From the NCBI GenBank assembly GCA_045563055.1, contig JBJKUR010000013.1:1-6132 (forward strand): a DNA stretch of 6,132 bases, in the 5' to 3' direction. Source of the DNA: Methylaequor sp045563055 (lineage in GTDB: Bacteria; Pseudomonadota; Alphaproteobacteria; Methylaequorales; Methylaequoraceae). The translations under genes were made by a program, and so were the position numbers. A model generated the notes under the pieces. That model was not told the DNA's origin. It searched no databases and saw only the letters and a list, made by a program, of their open reading frames with translations. This document shows, in pieces, positions 1 through 5,303 of this stretch; positions within the stretch are counted from its first letter, which is position 1, and every line of letters starts with the position of its first letter.

Positions 1-2
1 GA

Positions 3-299
3 GTAATCTTGAAAGTGGGGTATTTCAATCCCAACATTGAAAAAATTGACATAAATTTTTCTCTTAACTTTAAAATAAATTCTCACTAAACCTATAGTAT
101 ATCTGATTATCAAAGACTTTTACTTGACCTCATTAAGGTAAAATTAAATGAGGGATTTAACTACCATCAGGCAGGTCAATTTTTACACATCAATGGATAT
201 AAAACTACCCGAAATAAAGAGTTCACTGGAAGACATGTTGAGAGGATTATTAAGAAGTATAGTGTGTTTATAAGGAACAAAAACAGATACCATCAGTGA
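3..299 (+). pseudogene. Broken small gene with a recombinase-like C-terminal domain
   Basis: One frame is open from the window edge to TGA at 297-299, except for a single TAA at 87-89. Before the TAA it reads KVGYFNPNIEKIDINF and onward. After it comes YQRLLLLDLIKVKLNEGFNY, then HINGYKTTRNKEFTGRHVER and a basic end. The pattern of a helix, 'L(H/N)xxGYKTxRxKEFTxxHVxxIxKKY' and a basic tail resembles the short helical 'recombinase' domain after the catalytic domain of large serine recombinases, and stand-alone small proteins of that type. No ATG lies in frame, but TTG at 9 or GTG at 15 could start it, or it could begin outside the window. Changing the TAA to AAA would restore one protein of about 96 residues. 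No catalytic serine domain is present, so this is not a working recombinase. The family link is from memory of the motif and is moderate at best. Confidence 0.45.
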
Positions 300-321
300 A
301 TATTAAGGGGTTTATGTGTAT

Positions 322-447
322 CTATAAGGTGGTTATAAGGAAAATAGGGGAATCTTTAAGGGAGTTATAGGTAGTTTATAATCAAAATAGTGTATTATTG
401 TTTAAAATAGGGGAAACTTTAAGGAAGTTATAAAGAGGTTATAAGGG
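322..447 (+). repeat. Cluster of GTTATAAGG-like direct repeats
   Basis: This non-coding stretch holds two 29-bp direct repeats, at 341-369 and 404-432. Both begin AAAATAGGGGAA, match at 27 of 29 positions, and start 63 bp apart. Around them is a shorter repeated word close to GGTTATAAGG: at 322 (CTATAAGG), 331 (GGTTATAAGG), 362 (GAGTTATAGG), 425 (AAGTTATAAAG) and 437 (GGTTATAAGGG). A related TTATAAGGAA lies inside the upstream broken gene near 268. No protein frame is evident. The repeats could be binding sites, a recombination end or simple tandem decay. Their position beside a recombinase-like remnant is suggestive only. Confidence 0.6.
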
Positions 448-460
448 AATTATGAGAGAT

Positions 461-489
461 TTTACAAAAGTGATTTTAATAGATATTCT
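461..489 (+). promoter_or_regulatory. Possible sigma-70 promoter for the 505 gene
   Basis: TTTACA at 461-466 (5 of 6 to the -35 consensus) is followed after 17 bp by TATTCT at 484-489 (4 of 6 to the -10 consensus). Transcription would start near 496 and leave only about 9 nt before the ATG at 505. No Shine-Dalgarno precedes that ATG, which would fit a nearly leaderless message. In DNA this AT-rich such matches also occur by chance. Confidence 0.3.
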
Positions 490-504
490 AATATTTGGAT
501 CGTT

Positions 505-1445
505 ATGGATATTTATAAATTAAATAACAAAAGGTTAGATTCTGTTGAGAGTGTAAATTTTGACTCAGAAAAAGAGATTCAATCAATTGTAGAAAATAAT
601 TCTGAGGAACTATTCAATTTAACTTTTGTGAAAAGTGAAGTTACTTGTGAAATATTTCGTTTCGATTCTCTGTGTTGGGACGAAGAAAATAATTCTTTTG
701 TAATTATTGAATACAAGAATTCAAAATCGACATCCGTTATAGATCAAGGTTATTCTTATTTATCAACAATGTTAAATAACAAATCAGACTTCATATTAGA
801 ATATATTGAAAGTAGGGACAAAAGTTTAAAAAAGAAAATGTAGATTGGTCTCAATCCAGAGTAATTTTTGTATCAACCTCTTTTACAGAATACCAAACGA
901 ATAGTGTTAACTTTAAAGATGTTCCTTTTGAACTTTGGAAAATTCAAAAATTTTCTAATGGAACACTAGGTCTTTCACAAGTAATGTCGAATTCTAAAGA
1001 AAGTATTAAAGGTTTAGAAAAAGGAAAGACCTCAGTTGTGAGTAAAGTTTCTAAAGAGGTTGTAAAATTTGATGAAGAAACAATAATTTCTAAACACGGG
1101 GAGAGATTCCTTTCTTTATATAAGAAATTAAAAGATAAAATTATTGAATGGGACTGGATATCTATAAAAACCAAAAAACAATATGTGTGTTTTTATAAAA
1201 AAAAAATTGGTTTTTTGTACATACTACCAAGAAAGGAACACCTGAACTTGGAGTTTTATTACAGACTTGATTACAAAGGAAATGTTGAGAGTAAACCAAA
1301 ACCATTTGAGTTTAAAGACCCCGAAAAGAAATTTTTATTATTTAAAGATAAATTTAGAGAAAGTTTTAATCACAAATTTTCTGAAAAAAGTAATTTAGAT
1401 TATATTATTTATTGTCTTAAACAAAAATATGATTCAATGAAATAA
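505..1445 (+). CDS. PD-(D/E)XK-like + DUF5655 protein, split by a -1 frameshift
   Basis: The zero frame gives 112 residues and stops at 841-843. The -1 frame continues VDWSQSRVIFVSTSFTEYQ and runs to TAA at 1443-1445. Joined at the A run (828-833), the two parts make about 313 residues, which is near the usual length of COG3586-type proteins ('predicted transport protein', DUF5655 at the C-terminus). The N-terminal part shows D54, then E69-Y70-K71 within VIIEYK, and Q81. This is the spacing of a PD-(D/E)XK nuclease-like core, so DNA or RNA binding or cleavage is possible but unproven. The C-terminal part (from about base 1110) has the DUF5655 look: LYKKLKDKI, then KKQYVCFYKKKIGF, then ILPRKEHLNLEFYY. 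A later ATG at 984 is only an internal codon, because family sequence continues upstream of it without a break. The gene leads an operon-like run, with the next ATG 3 nt after its stop. Whether the split is programmed, a mutation or a sequencing error is undecided. The family assignment is fairly secure; the cellular role is unknown. Confidence 0.75.
814..856 (+). promoter_or_regulatory. Candidate programmed -1 frameshift site (dnaX-like layout)
   Basis: The bases at 828-834 read A AAA AAG in exactly the frame used upstream (codons TTA, AAA, AAG), the most efficient -1 slippery heptamer known in bacteria. A slip gives SLKK then ENVDWSQSRVIF, which restores family sequence. AGGGA at 814-818 lies 9 nt upstream, similar to the stimulating Shine-Dalgarno of E. 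coli dnaX. GATTG (843-847) and CAATC (852-856) can form a 5-bp hairpin with a 4-nt loop, starting 8 nt after the heptamer. The zero-frame stop, TAG at 841-843, follows two codons after the heptamer. The hairpin is weak. One A lost from an original run of seven would give the same sequence. Confidence 0.45.
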
Positions 1446-1448
1446 ATT

Positions 1449-1760
1449 ATGTGGGTATTTCTAAATAATTCTTTTTTATCAATTGTTGAAAATAGAAATA
1501 ACAAAGATGAGTTGTTAGTTCGTTCAAGGATTAAGGGTGACATAGAAAAAGTTTTTCCAGACTCAGATGTTTTTGAAATGGAAAATTCAGATTATAAGTA
1601 TCGTTCTTTTATAAAAAAAACTGATGTATCTAGTAAACTCAAGAATATAGTTGAAGACATAAATTACGATAATTTTAAAAACTCAATTTCTCCTGATCAA
1701 TCTGAGAGACATCATTCCTATTTAAATGTTTGGACTGAATTAAGAAAGTTACAAAAATGA
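1449..1760 (+). CDS. Conserved hypothetical protein, 103 aa (MWVFLNN type)
   Basis: The protein begins MWVFLNNSFLSIVENR and then reads DELLVRSRIKGDIEKVFP, DYKYRSFIKK, INYDNFKNSI and HHSYLNVWTELRKLQK. This pattern (aromatic start, 'LLVRxRxKGDIExxFP', 'DYxxR', 'DYxNFKxS', 'HxxYxxVW') matches a widespread family of roughly 100-residue bacterial proteins of unknown function that I recall from many genomes. It has no signal peptide or membrane segment and should be cytoplasmic and globular. It starts 3 nt after the DUF5655 gene, and its stop overlaps the next start as ATGA at 1757-1760, so it is probably co-transcribed and translationally coupled. No clear Shine-Dalgarno precedes it. That it is a real gene is likely; its function is unknown. 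Confidence 0.75.
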   Translation: MWVFLNNSFLSIVENRNNKDELLVRSRIKGDIEKVFPDSDVFEMENSDYKYRSFIKKTDVSSKLKNIVEDINYDNFKNSISPDQSERHHSYLNVWTELRKLQK

Positions 1761-2125
1761 AAAAACTATTACTCATACTGATTGTTATCTTTTTCTCTAA
1801 CCCCTCTTTTAGTATTGAGATAACAGGAAAATCAATCAAGTGTGAAACACAAAAAAAAACTATAAGAGGTTATCCGTTCTTCTTTTTTTTTGAAAATGAA
1901 ACGAACGTAAGAAGTTTTTTTATATCTGAAGAAAATTTAATAAAATTTCATAATCTTAATTATAAAGATATTGAACCAAATTTTATTGAAATAAGATATG
2001 TTGGAAAAATTGAGAAGAGTGATCTAATTTTAATTCATACTAAAGGGGGAAGGGAATACACTTGTATTTTCTTACCAACAGAAGAAAAAATATATAAAGA
2101 GTTAAGTAATTTTATTGGTTTTTAA
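1757..2125 (+). CDS. Small exported protein with two cysteines, intact paralog
   Basis: This 122-aa protein opens with a clear signal peptide (MKKLLLILIVIFFSNPSFS, residues 1-19), so it should be exported to the periplasm or surface. The mature part of about 100 residues has Cys29 in GKSIKC and Cys103 in YTC, a plausible disulfide pair. It also has an aromatic run (FFFFF, 41-45), an EPNFIEIRYVGK strand-like segment and a C-terminal helix-like EKIYKEL. The same plan (GKxxxC, YxC, then a helix-like end) occurs in the 4856 gene, and a near-identical but frameshifted copy lies at 3910-4279. The start overlaps the stop of the 1449 gene (ATGA), which suggests coupled translation. Small exported proteins of this style are common in AT-rich marine bacteria; I know of no assigned function. 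Confidence 0.8.
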   Translation: MKKLLLILIVIFFSNPSFSIEITGKSIKCETQKKTIRGYPFFFFFENETNVRSFFISEENLIKFHNLNYKDIEPNFIEIRYVGKIEKSDLILIHTKGGREYTCIFLPTEEKIYKELSNFIGF

Positions 2126-2194
2126 CCCACTGATATTTGTGATAATATTTAACGATCAACCTACAGAGTTGGTTTATTGGATGACAGTGGAATA
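2126..2194 (+). repeat. Duplicated 3' flank, copy 1
   Basis: The non-coding stretch after the 1757 gene recurs after its duplicate (4280-4349). The 24 bases at 2132-2155 are identical to 4285-4308, and similarity continues through GTTGGTT to GAATAG. CAAC (2157-2160) and GTTG (2168-2171) can pair around a 7-nt loop, and the equivalent bases are kept in copy 2. No U tract follows, so a simple terminator is not supported. Confidence 0.65.
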
Positions 2195-2221
2195 GTTTTG
2201 GTTGGGTACTTTGATAATTAG

Positions 2222-2995
2222 ATGAATAAATTAATCTCTCATATATCTCAGTGTATCGACTTTCATAAAGGACGAACCATTAACTATGCTACTAAAAGTA
2301 TCACAGTTTTCAGTCATCCATTGTCGTTTGATAAAATACATACTCATCTTTTGAAGGATAAAATTAAGCAAGACTTAGATAAAACTGATTATAATTTTTT
2401 AGAAGAGAATAAACTTCATCATTTATTAGTTGATTATAATAATGTTTTTTTTGAAAGATTAATATCTTTTGAATTCCTATCCATTGGACCAATGTCTTAT
2501 TTTAGCGACATTGCTATTTTAGATATTGGTGACAATTATCGATATTTTATTTATCATGACGATGAACAGGAACCTGAAATTATTCTCAGATGTAACTCAA
2601 ATGACATGTCTGTAATATATAGATTTGTTCTAACACAGATATTTTCAGATTCTTCATTTTTTGGATTGCAAACTCTAGAAGAATCATTACCTACAAAAAT
2701 TATTTTTTGGCATGAATCAATTAAATACACAGCAGCAGATCTAATTTTTGAATGTATCCACCTATTTTTAGATAAGTTCACCGATTCTCAGATTGATGAA
2801 AAATGGAGTAAAATATTTGATGATGTCACAAGTAAAAACGTTGTATCACATTATGACTATGTTAATGATTTCTGGAATAATTTTAAATTAGACAGTAAAA
2901 AAAGGAAATATAACGGCCTAAAAAAGGAAGAGTTCATTAATATGATTATCAAGAATAAGATGTATATTGAATTCAGAGATAGTGGTAAATCATGA
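2222..2995 (+). CDS. Hypothetical protein, 257 aa
   Basis: I do not recognise this protein. It is the longest uninterrupted gene in the window. It has no signal peptide and no convincing membrane helix, and appears soluble and rich in aromatic and acidic residues. Visible segments are HISQCIDFHKGRTINYATKS near the N-terminus, a strand-like centre (SYFSDIAILDIGDNYRYFIY followed by HDDEQEPEI at about 92-120), a likely amphipathic region (AADLIFECIHLFLDKF) and a lysine-rich C-terminus (DSKKRKYNGLKKEEFINMII). No catalytic motif stands out. The ATG follows TAATTAG without a Shine-Dalgarno, and no better upstream start is seen. It lies 96 bp after the 1757 gene and converges with the 3062-3418 gene. 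A stand-alone accessory-island gene is the safest description. Confidence 0.7.
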   Translation: MNKLISHISQCIDFHKGRTINYATKSITVFSHPLSFDKIHTHLLKDKIKQDLDKTDYNFLEENKLHHLLVDYNNVFFERLISFEFLSIGPMSYFSDIAILDIGDNYRYFIYHDDEQEPEIILRCNSNDMSVIYRFVLTQIFSDSSFFGLQTLEESLPTKIIFWHESIKYTAADLIFECIHLFLDKFTDSQIDEKWSKIFDDVTSKNVVSHYDYVNDFWNNFKLDSKKRKYNGLKKEEFINMIIKNKMYIEFRDSGKS

Positions 2996-3061
2996 TGTTC
3001 AATCAAAACAAACCAGTCACCGTGGAGTAAGTTATGAAAATAAAAAAAATAATAATTCCTA

Positions 3062-3418
3062 TTAAAGTTTTGACCAACCTTCATCTGTTTTGAACTTTAA
3101 GGTTTTTAGATTTTGTGTTGGGTCTGACCTTCCAAGAATAACTCTTCCATCACCAAATTTTAGTCGTAAATAAGATACATTATTATAGTTTGAACTAATT
3201 TTTAGGATTGTGAACTCATTATCATGATCTTCATCAAGGAGATATGTTTGAAATATTGGAGTTACTTCAAAGTTATCATCACGAAAATCAGTTGGTAATT
3301 CAAAGATATCTATACCTGAATATTCATGTTTTATACATTCATCTAGCTCATTAATAAACTTTTTTACAAAACTCGACATTTTATATCCATCAATAAGCTT
3401 TTTTATAAAATTCGACAT
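3062..3418 (-). CDS. Hypothetical protein, 118 aa, with duplicated N-terminus
   Basis: I do not recognise this protein. It reads MSNFIKKLIDGYK, then a second similar MSSFVKKFINELDE, then an acidic middle (GIDIFELPTDFRDDNFEVTP, LLDEDHDNEFTILKI) and strand-like segments ending in LKTLKFKTDEGWSKL. It is probably small, soluble and beta-rich. The first two N-terminal segments come from a 39-bp tandem duplication, so the original start is probably the second ATG (3377-3379), and the first ATG (3416-3418) may extend the protein by 13 residues. A TATAAT on the minus strand at 3438-3443 lies 19 nt upstream of the first ATG, but I see no good -35 box. It converges with the 257-aa gene, with a gap of about 66 bp. 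Confidence 0.65.
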   Translation of the reverse strand: MSNFIKKLIDGYKMSSFVKKFINELDECIKHEYSGIDIFELPTDFRDDNFEVTPIFQTYLLDEDHDNEFTILKISSNYNNVSYLRLKFGDGRVILGRSDPTQNLKTLKFKTDEGWSKL

Positions 3419-3424
3419 TTTATA
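3347..3424 (-). repeat. 39-bp tandem duplication over the start of the 118-aa gene
   Basis: Bases 3386-3424 and 3347-3385 are two adjacent 39-bp units that match at 33 of 39 positions. Each unit carries TATAAAATGTCGA on the minus strand, so each contributes an in-frame ATG with the same immediate upstream context. The unit length is a multiple of three, so the frame is kept and 13 residues are added. Confidence 0.85.
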
Positions 3425-3497
3425 AAGTATAATAAATATTATATTAAATGAAAAATATTATTAATTTCTATAAAATGGTTTTCTTGGATAAAATTAA

Positions 3498-3536
3498 ATG
3501 ACTAACTTAGAAATCTTGAACGATGGGTTACAATAG
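3498..3536 (+). other. 12-codon mini-ORF before the 3538 gene
   Basis: ATG at 3498 to TAG at 3534-3536 reads MTNLEILNDGLQ, and the next ATG follows after one base. The 40-aa ORF at 3791 likewise starts MTT and ends GLQ immediately before an exported-protein gene. This may be an internally deleted relic of such an ORF or a coupling leader. It could also be chance. Confidence 0.25.
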
Positions 3537-3537
3537 A

Positions 3538-3780
3538 ATGATTCCACATTTTTTTTTCATAATTTTTATAATCATTTTTTTTAATGATGAATCTTACGGA
3601 AAAAAAAGAATTAATATTGATGGAGTATATTATGAATGTAAATTGCCGAAAAATTCTTTTGAAAGAACAAGAGGTGTTAGAAATAGAATATGTGTGTTTA
3701 GCAGTAAAGACAAAAATGAAATTAATGAAAGAATTAAAAATAAAAATTTAAATTTAAAAAGAAAATTTAAAAAACGTTAA
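3538..3780 (+). CDS. Small exported basic protein, 80 aa
   Basis: Starting at ATG 3538, the protein opens with a strongly hydrophobic stretch (MIPHFFFIIFIIIFFNDESYG), a signal peptide or membrane anchor with a possible cut near residues 20-21. The mature part begins KKRINIDGVYYECKLP, has Cys34 and Cys52, and ends in a very basic tail (INERIKNKNLNLKRKFKKR) that could bind nucleic acid, membrane lipid or nothing in particular. An in-frame ATG at 3523 would add MGYNR. I prefer 3538 because it directly follows the stop of a 12-codon ORF, and because TTACAA precedes the start as it does before the 1757 and 3910 genes. No strong Shine-Dalgarno is present. The function is unknown, and weak composition makes even its reality as a gene only fairly likely. 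Confidence 0.5.
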   Translation: MIPHFFFIIFIIIFFNDESYGKKRINIDGVYYECKLPKNSFERTRGVRNRICVFSSKDKNEINERIKNKNLNLKRKFKKR

Positions 3781-3790
3781 AACTTTGATA

Positions 3791-3913
3791 ATGACAACTA
3801 TATTACCTCCACCTAGTAGAAAAGATTTTAAGTTTGAAAAAAATACAAAGAATCTTATAAAAAGTGGAAAAAAAGAATTAAGTAGGTTCTTGAGAAACAA
3901 AGGTTTACAATGA
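3791..3913 (+). CDS. 40-aa basic small protein, coupled to the 3910 gene
   Basis: ATG at 3791 to TGA at 3911-3913 encodes MTTILPPPSRKDFKFEKNTK and onward, ending ELSRFLRNKGLQ. It is rich in lysine and arginine and could be a helix-forming, possibly nucleic-acid-binding peptide. The stop overlaps the next start as ATGA (3910-3913), the same arrangement as 1449/1757. That organised overlap is the main reason to accept it as a gene. I do not recognise a family. It lies 10 bp after the 3538 gene. Confidence 0.45.
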   Translation: MTTILPPPSRKDFKFEKNTKNLIKSGKKELSRFLRNKGLQ

Positions 3914-4279
3914 AAGAACTTCTACTTATGATCATTTTTATTTTTTTCCTAAACCCCTCATTTGGTATTGAGATAATAGGAAAATCAATTAAGTGTGAAA
4001 CACAAAAAAAAACTATCAGGGGGTTACCCGTTCTATTTTTATTTTGAGAATGAAACAGATGTAAAAAGCTTTTTTATAACCAAAGAAAATTTAATAAAAT
4101 CTCATAACCTTAACTATAAAGATGTTGAACCAAATTTTATTGAAATAAGATATGTTGGAAAAATAAAAAAGAGTAATCTAATTTTAATACATACCAAAGG
4201 TAGTAGGGAATACACTTGTATTATTTTACCAACACATGAAAAAATATATAAAGAGTTAGAGAAATTTATTGGGTTTTAA
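3910..4279 (+). pseudogene. Frameshifted duplicate of the 1757 exported-protein gene
   Basis: The frame from ATG 3910 reads MKELLLMIIFIFFLNPSFG, then IEIIGKSIKCETQKKTIRGL, and stops at a TGA soon after. In another frame GYPFYFYFENETDVKSFF and onward continues to TAA at 4277-4279. It aligns almost residue for residue with the 1757 protein, including the GKSIKC and YTC cysteines and the helix-like end. The break lies in the G run near 4018-4023: this copy has AGGGGGTT where the intact copy has AGAGGTT, so one base is extra. The 9-A run just upstream has the same length in both copies. Translation as written would give a signal peptide plus a short tail. It is a decayed paralog unless the extra G is a sequencing error. 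The duplication includes the 3' flank. Confidence 0.8.
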
Positions 4280-4349
4280 CCACCGATATTTGTGATAATA
4301 TTTAACGAACAACCCACGAAGTTGGTTAATTGTTTGACGGTAGAATAGT
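4280..4349 (+). repeat. Duplicated 3' flank, copy 2
   Basis: This is the counterpart of 2126-2194, with the 24-base identical core at 4285-4308. CAAC and GTTG can again pair around a 7-nt loop. Similarity ends around GAATAG, which marks the downstream edge of the duplicated segment. Confidence 0.65.
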
Positions 4350-4408
4350 CTCTTATTATTGGCGTAAAGAGAACAAAAAGAAAAACAGACTTTCAAAGGA
4401 AAATATTA

Positions 4409-4769
4409 ATGAAAAATACTTTTTTTTTTTATGATTTTTTTCTGTATATTTTCAAATTCTAATGAATTTTGTACATTTACTGATATTTTCAATCAGACAC
4501 AAAAACCTAGTTGTAAGACTGGTAATTTAACTTTTGGGAATTTTGAATTTTCTTCTAAAAATGATAAGTTTGAATATGAGATTATCAATGAGTTAAAATT
4601 AAAAGTTTTAAAAAAATTTAAAAAGGAAACGATGTTATATATAAATAAAAATTGCGATAAAAAAAGAAGTATTAAAATCAAAGAAATCACAAACTATATT
4701 AACTCTAGTGAAGATTACTCGACAAAAGTAATTATAAGTTGTTACTTTAAAGATGAATTAAGATTATAA
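4409..4769 (+). pseudogene. Small exported cysteine-containing protein, out of frame at a T11 run
   Basis: The best plus-strand Shine-Dalgarno in the window, AAGGA at 4396-4400, lies 8 nt before ATG 4409. That frame reads MKNTFFF and then leaves the coding frame at the T run (4420-4430), ending at TAA 4460-4462 after 17 residues. With one T fewer, MKNTFFF would join MIFFCIFSNSNEFC directly and give a full signal peptide and a protein of about 119 aa ending FKDELRL (TAA 4767-4769). The downstream part has several cysteines (FCTF, KPSCKTGN, NKNCDKK, ISCYF) and alternating charged and strand-like segments, which suits a small disulfide-containing exported protein. An ATG at 4431 allows 112 residues but has no Shine-Dalgarno and a shortened hydrophobic start. 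It could be a phase-variable gene, be rescued by transcriptional slippage, be truly broken, or reflect a homopolymer error. I do not recognise the family. Confidence 0.5.
4420..4430 (+). repeat. T11 homopolymer within a signal-peptide coding region
   Basis: Eleven consecutive T residues lie four codons after a start with a good Shine-Dalgarno. Runs this long are prone to replication and transcription slippage. Here the length decides whether the exported protein is made in frame: a net loss of one T, or gain of two, restores it. Confidence 0.8.
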
Positions 4770-4855
4770 AAAGAGGAAATAAAGTTTATGTATGAAGTTT
4801 AAGCAATTCCTTTATCTACCTCATAACTTATTTTAAACTATGTTTGTAAATAAAA

Positions 4856-5269
4856 ATGAAAAAACTATTACTTATATTGATTTGTTTGTTTTTGTCCTTT
4901 GAAGTGAAATCTGAATCTGATGGTTTTAGTGGGAAAAAGTTATTTTGTAATGACTCAATTTCAATAAATGAAATATTTTCAATGGTAGGATTTGAGTTTT
5001 CTTTCAAAGGAATGACTTTTTATCAACTCTATACAACATCCGGTATACTTAATATATTTAGAGGAAATTATAAGACTAACCCTCAAAAAATAACATTTAG
5101 TTTTTCAGGATTAGATAATTTTCTGTTAGAACTCGATAGAAAGAATTTAGCAGTTAATCTTCAAGGAGATGACTCACCAATTTATAAATGTAAATTATTT
5201 GATGGAGATATAGAAATCTACTTTAAAAATTTGCAAACAAAAATACTAAATGAATTAAGAACAAACTAA
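4856..5269 (+). CDS. Small exported protein with two cysteines, distant relative of the 1757 gene
   Basis: This 137-aa protein has a signal peptide of about 20 residues (MKKLLLILICLFLSFEVKSE) whose first 17 bases are identical to those of the 1757 gene. The mature part contains GKKLFC (Cys31), a strand-like GFEFSFKGMTFYQLY, PQKITFSFSGLDNFLLELDR, YKC (Cys112) and a C-terminal helix-like LQTKILNEL. The order GKxxxC, hydrophobic strands, YxC, helix is the same as in the 1757 protein, so they are probably members of one family. Export and a single disulfide are inferred. No Shine-Dalgarno precedes the ATG, and its 5' spacer (4770-4855) holds no other gene. It converges with the cysteine-rich gene at 5304. 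Confidence 0.75.
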   Translation: MKKLLLILICLFLSFEVKSESDGFSGKKLFCNDSISINEIFSMVGFEFSFKGMTFYQLYTTSGILNIFRGNYKTNPQKITFSFSGLDNFLLELDRKNLAVNLQGDDSPIYKCKLFDGDIEIYFKNLQTKILNELRTN

Positions 5270-5303
5270 TTGAAGTTACTTGCAAAAGTTAGGTTTATAT
5301 CTC

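Noticed and set aside
9..28. Inverted repeat TTGAAA / TTTCAA with an 8-nt loop
   Set aside because: Six-base palindromic pairs are common in AT-rich DNA, and this one lies within the open frame of the broken gene.
944..1174. Minus-strand ORF of 76 codons
   Set aside because: It lies antisense within the DUF5655 coding region, which has clear family sequence.
2554..3084. Two minus-strand ORFs (2554-2781, 2857-3084)
   Set aside because: Both are antisense to the 257-aa gene and show no domain-like or signal-peptide sequence of their own; the second also runs into the end of the 118-aa gene.
2992..3093. Mini-ORFs MMFNQNKPVTVE (2992-3030) and MKIKKIIIPIKVLTNLHLF (3034-3093)
   Set aside because: Although the first overlaps the 257-aa stop as ATGA, both are very short, unrecognised and plausible by chance.
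4349..4372. Inverted repeat TCTCTT / AAGAGA with a 12-nt loop
   Set aside because: The loop is long, the stem short, and no U tract follows, so it is not called a terminator.
4493..4690. Minus-strand hydrophobic ORF of 65 codons
   Set aside because: Its hydrophobicity results from antisense reading of lysine-rich codons in the 4409-4769 gene.
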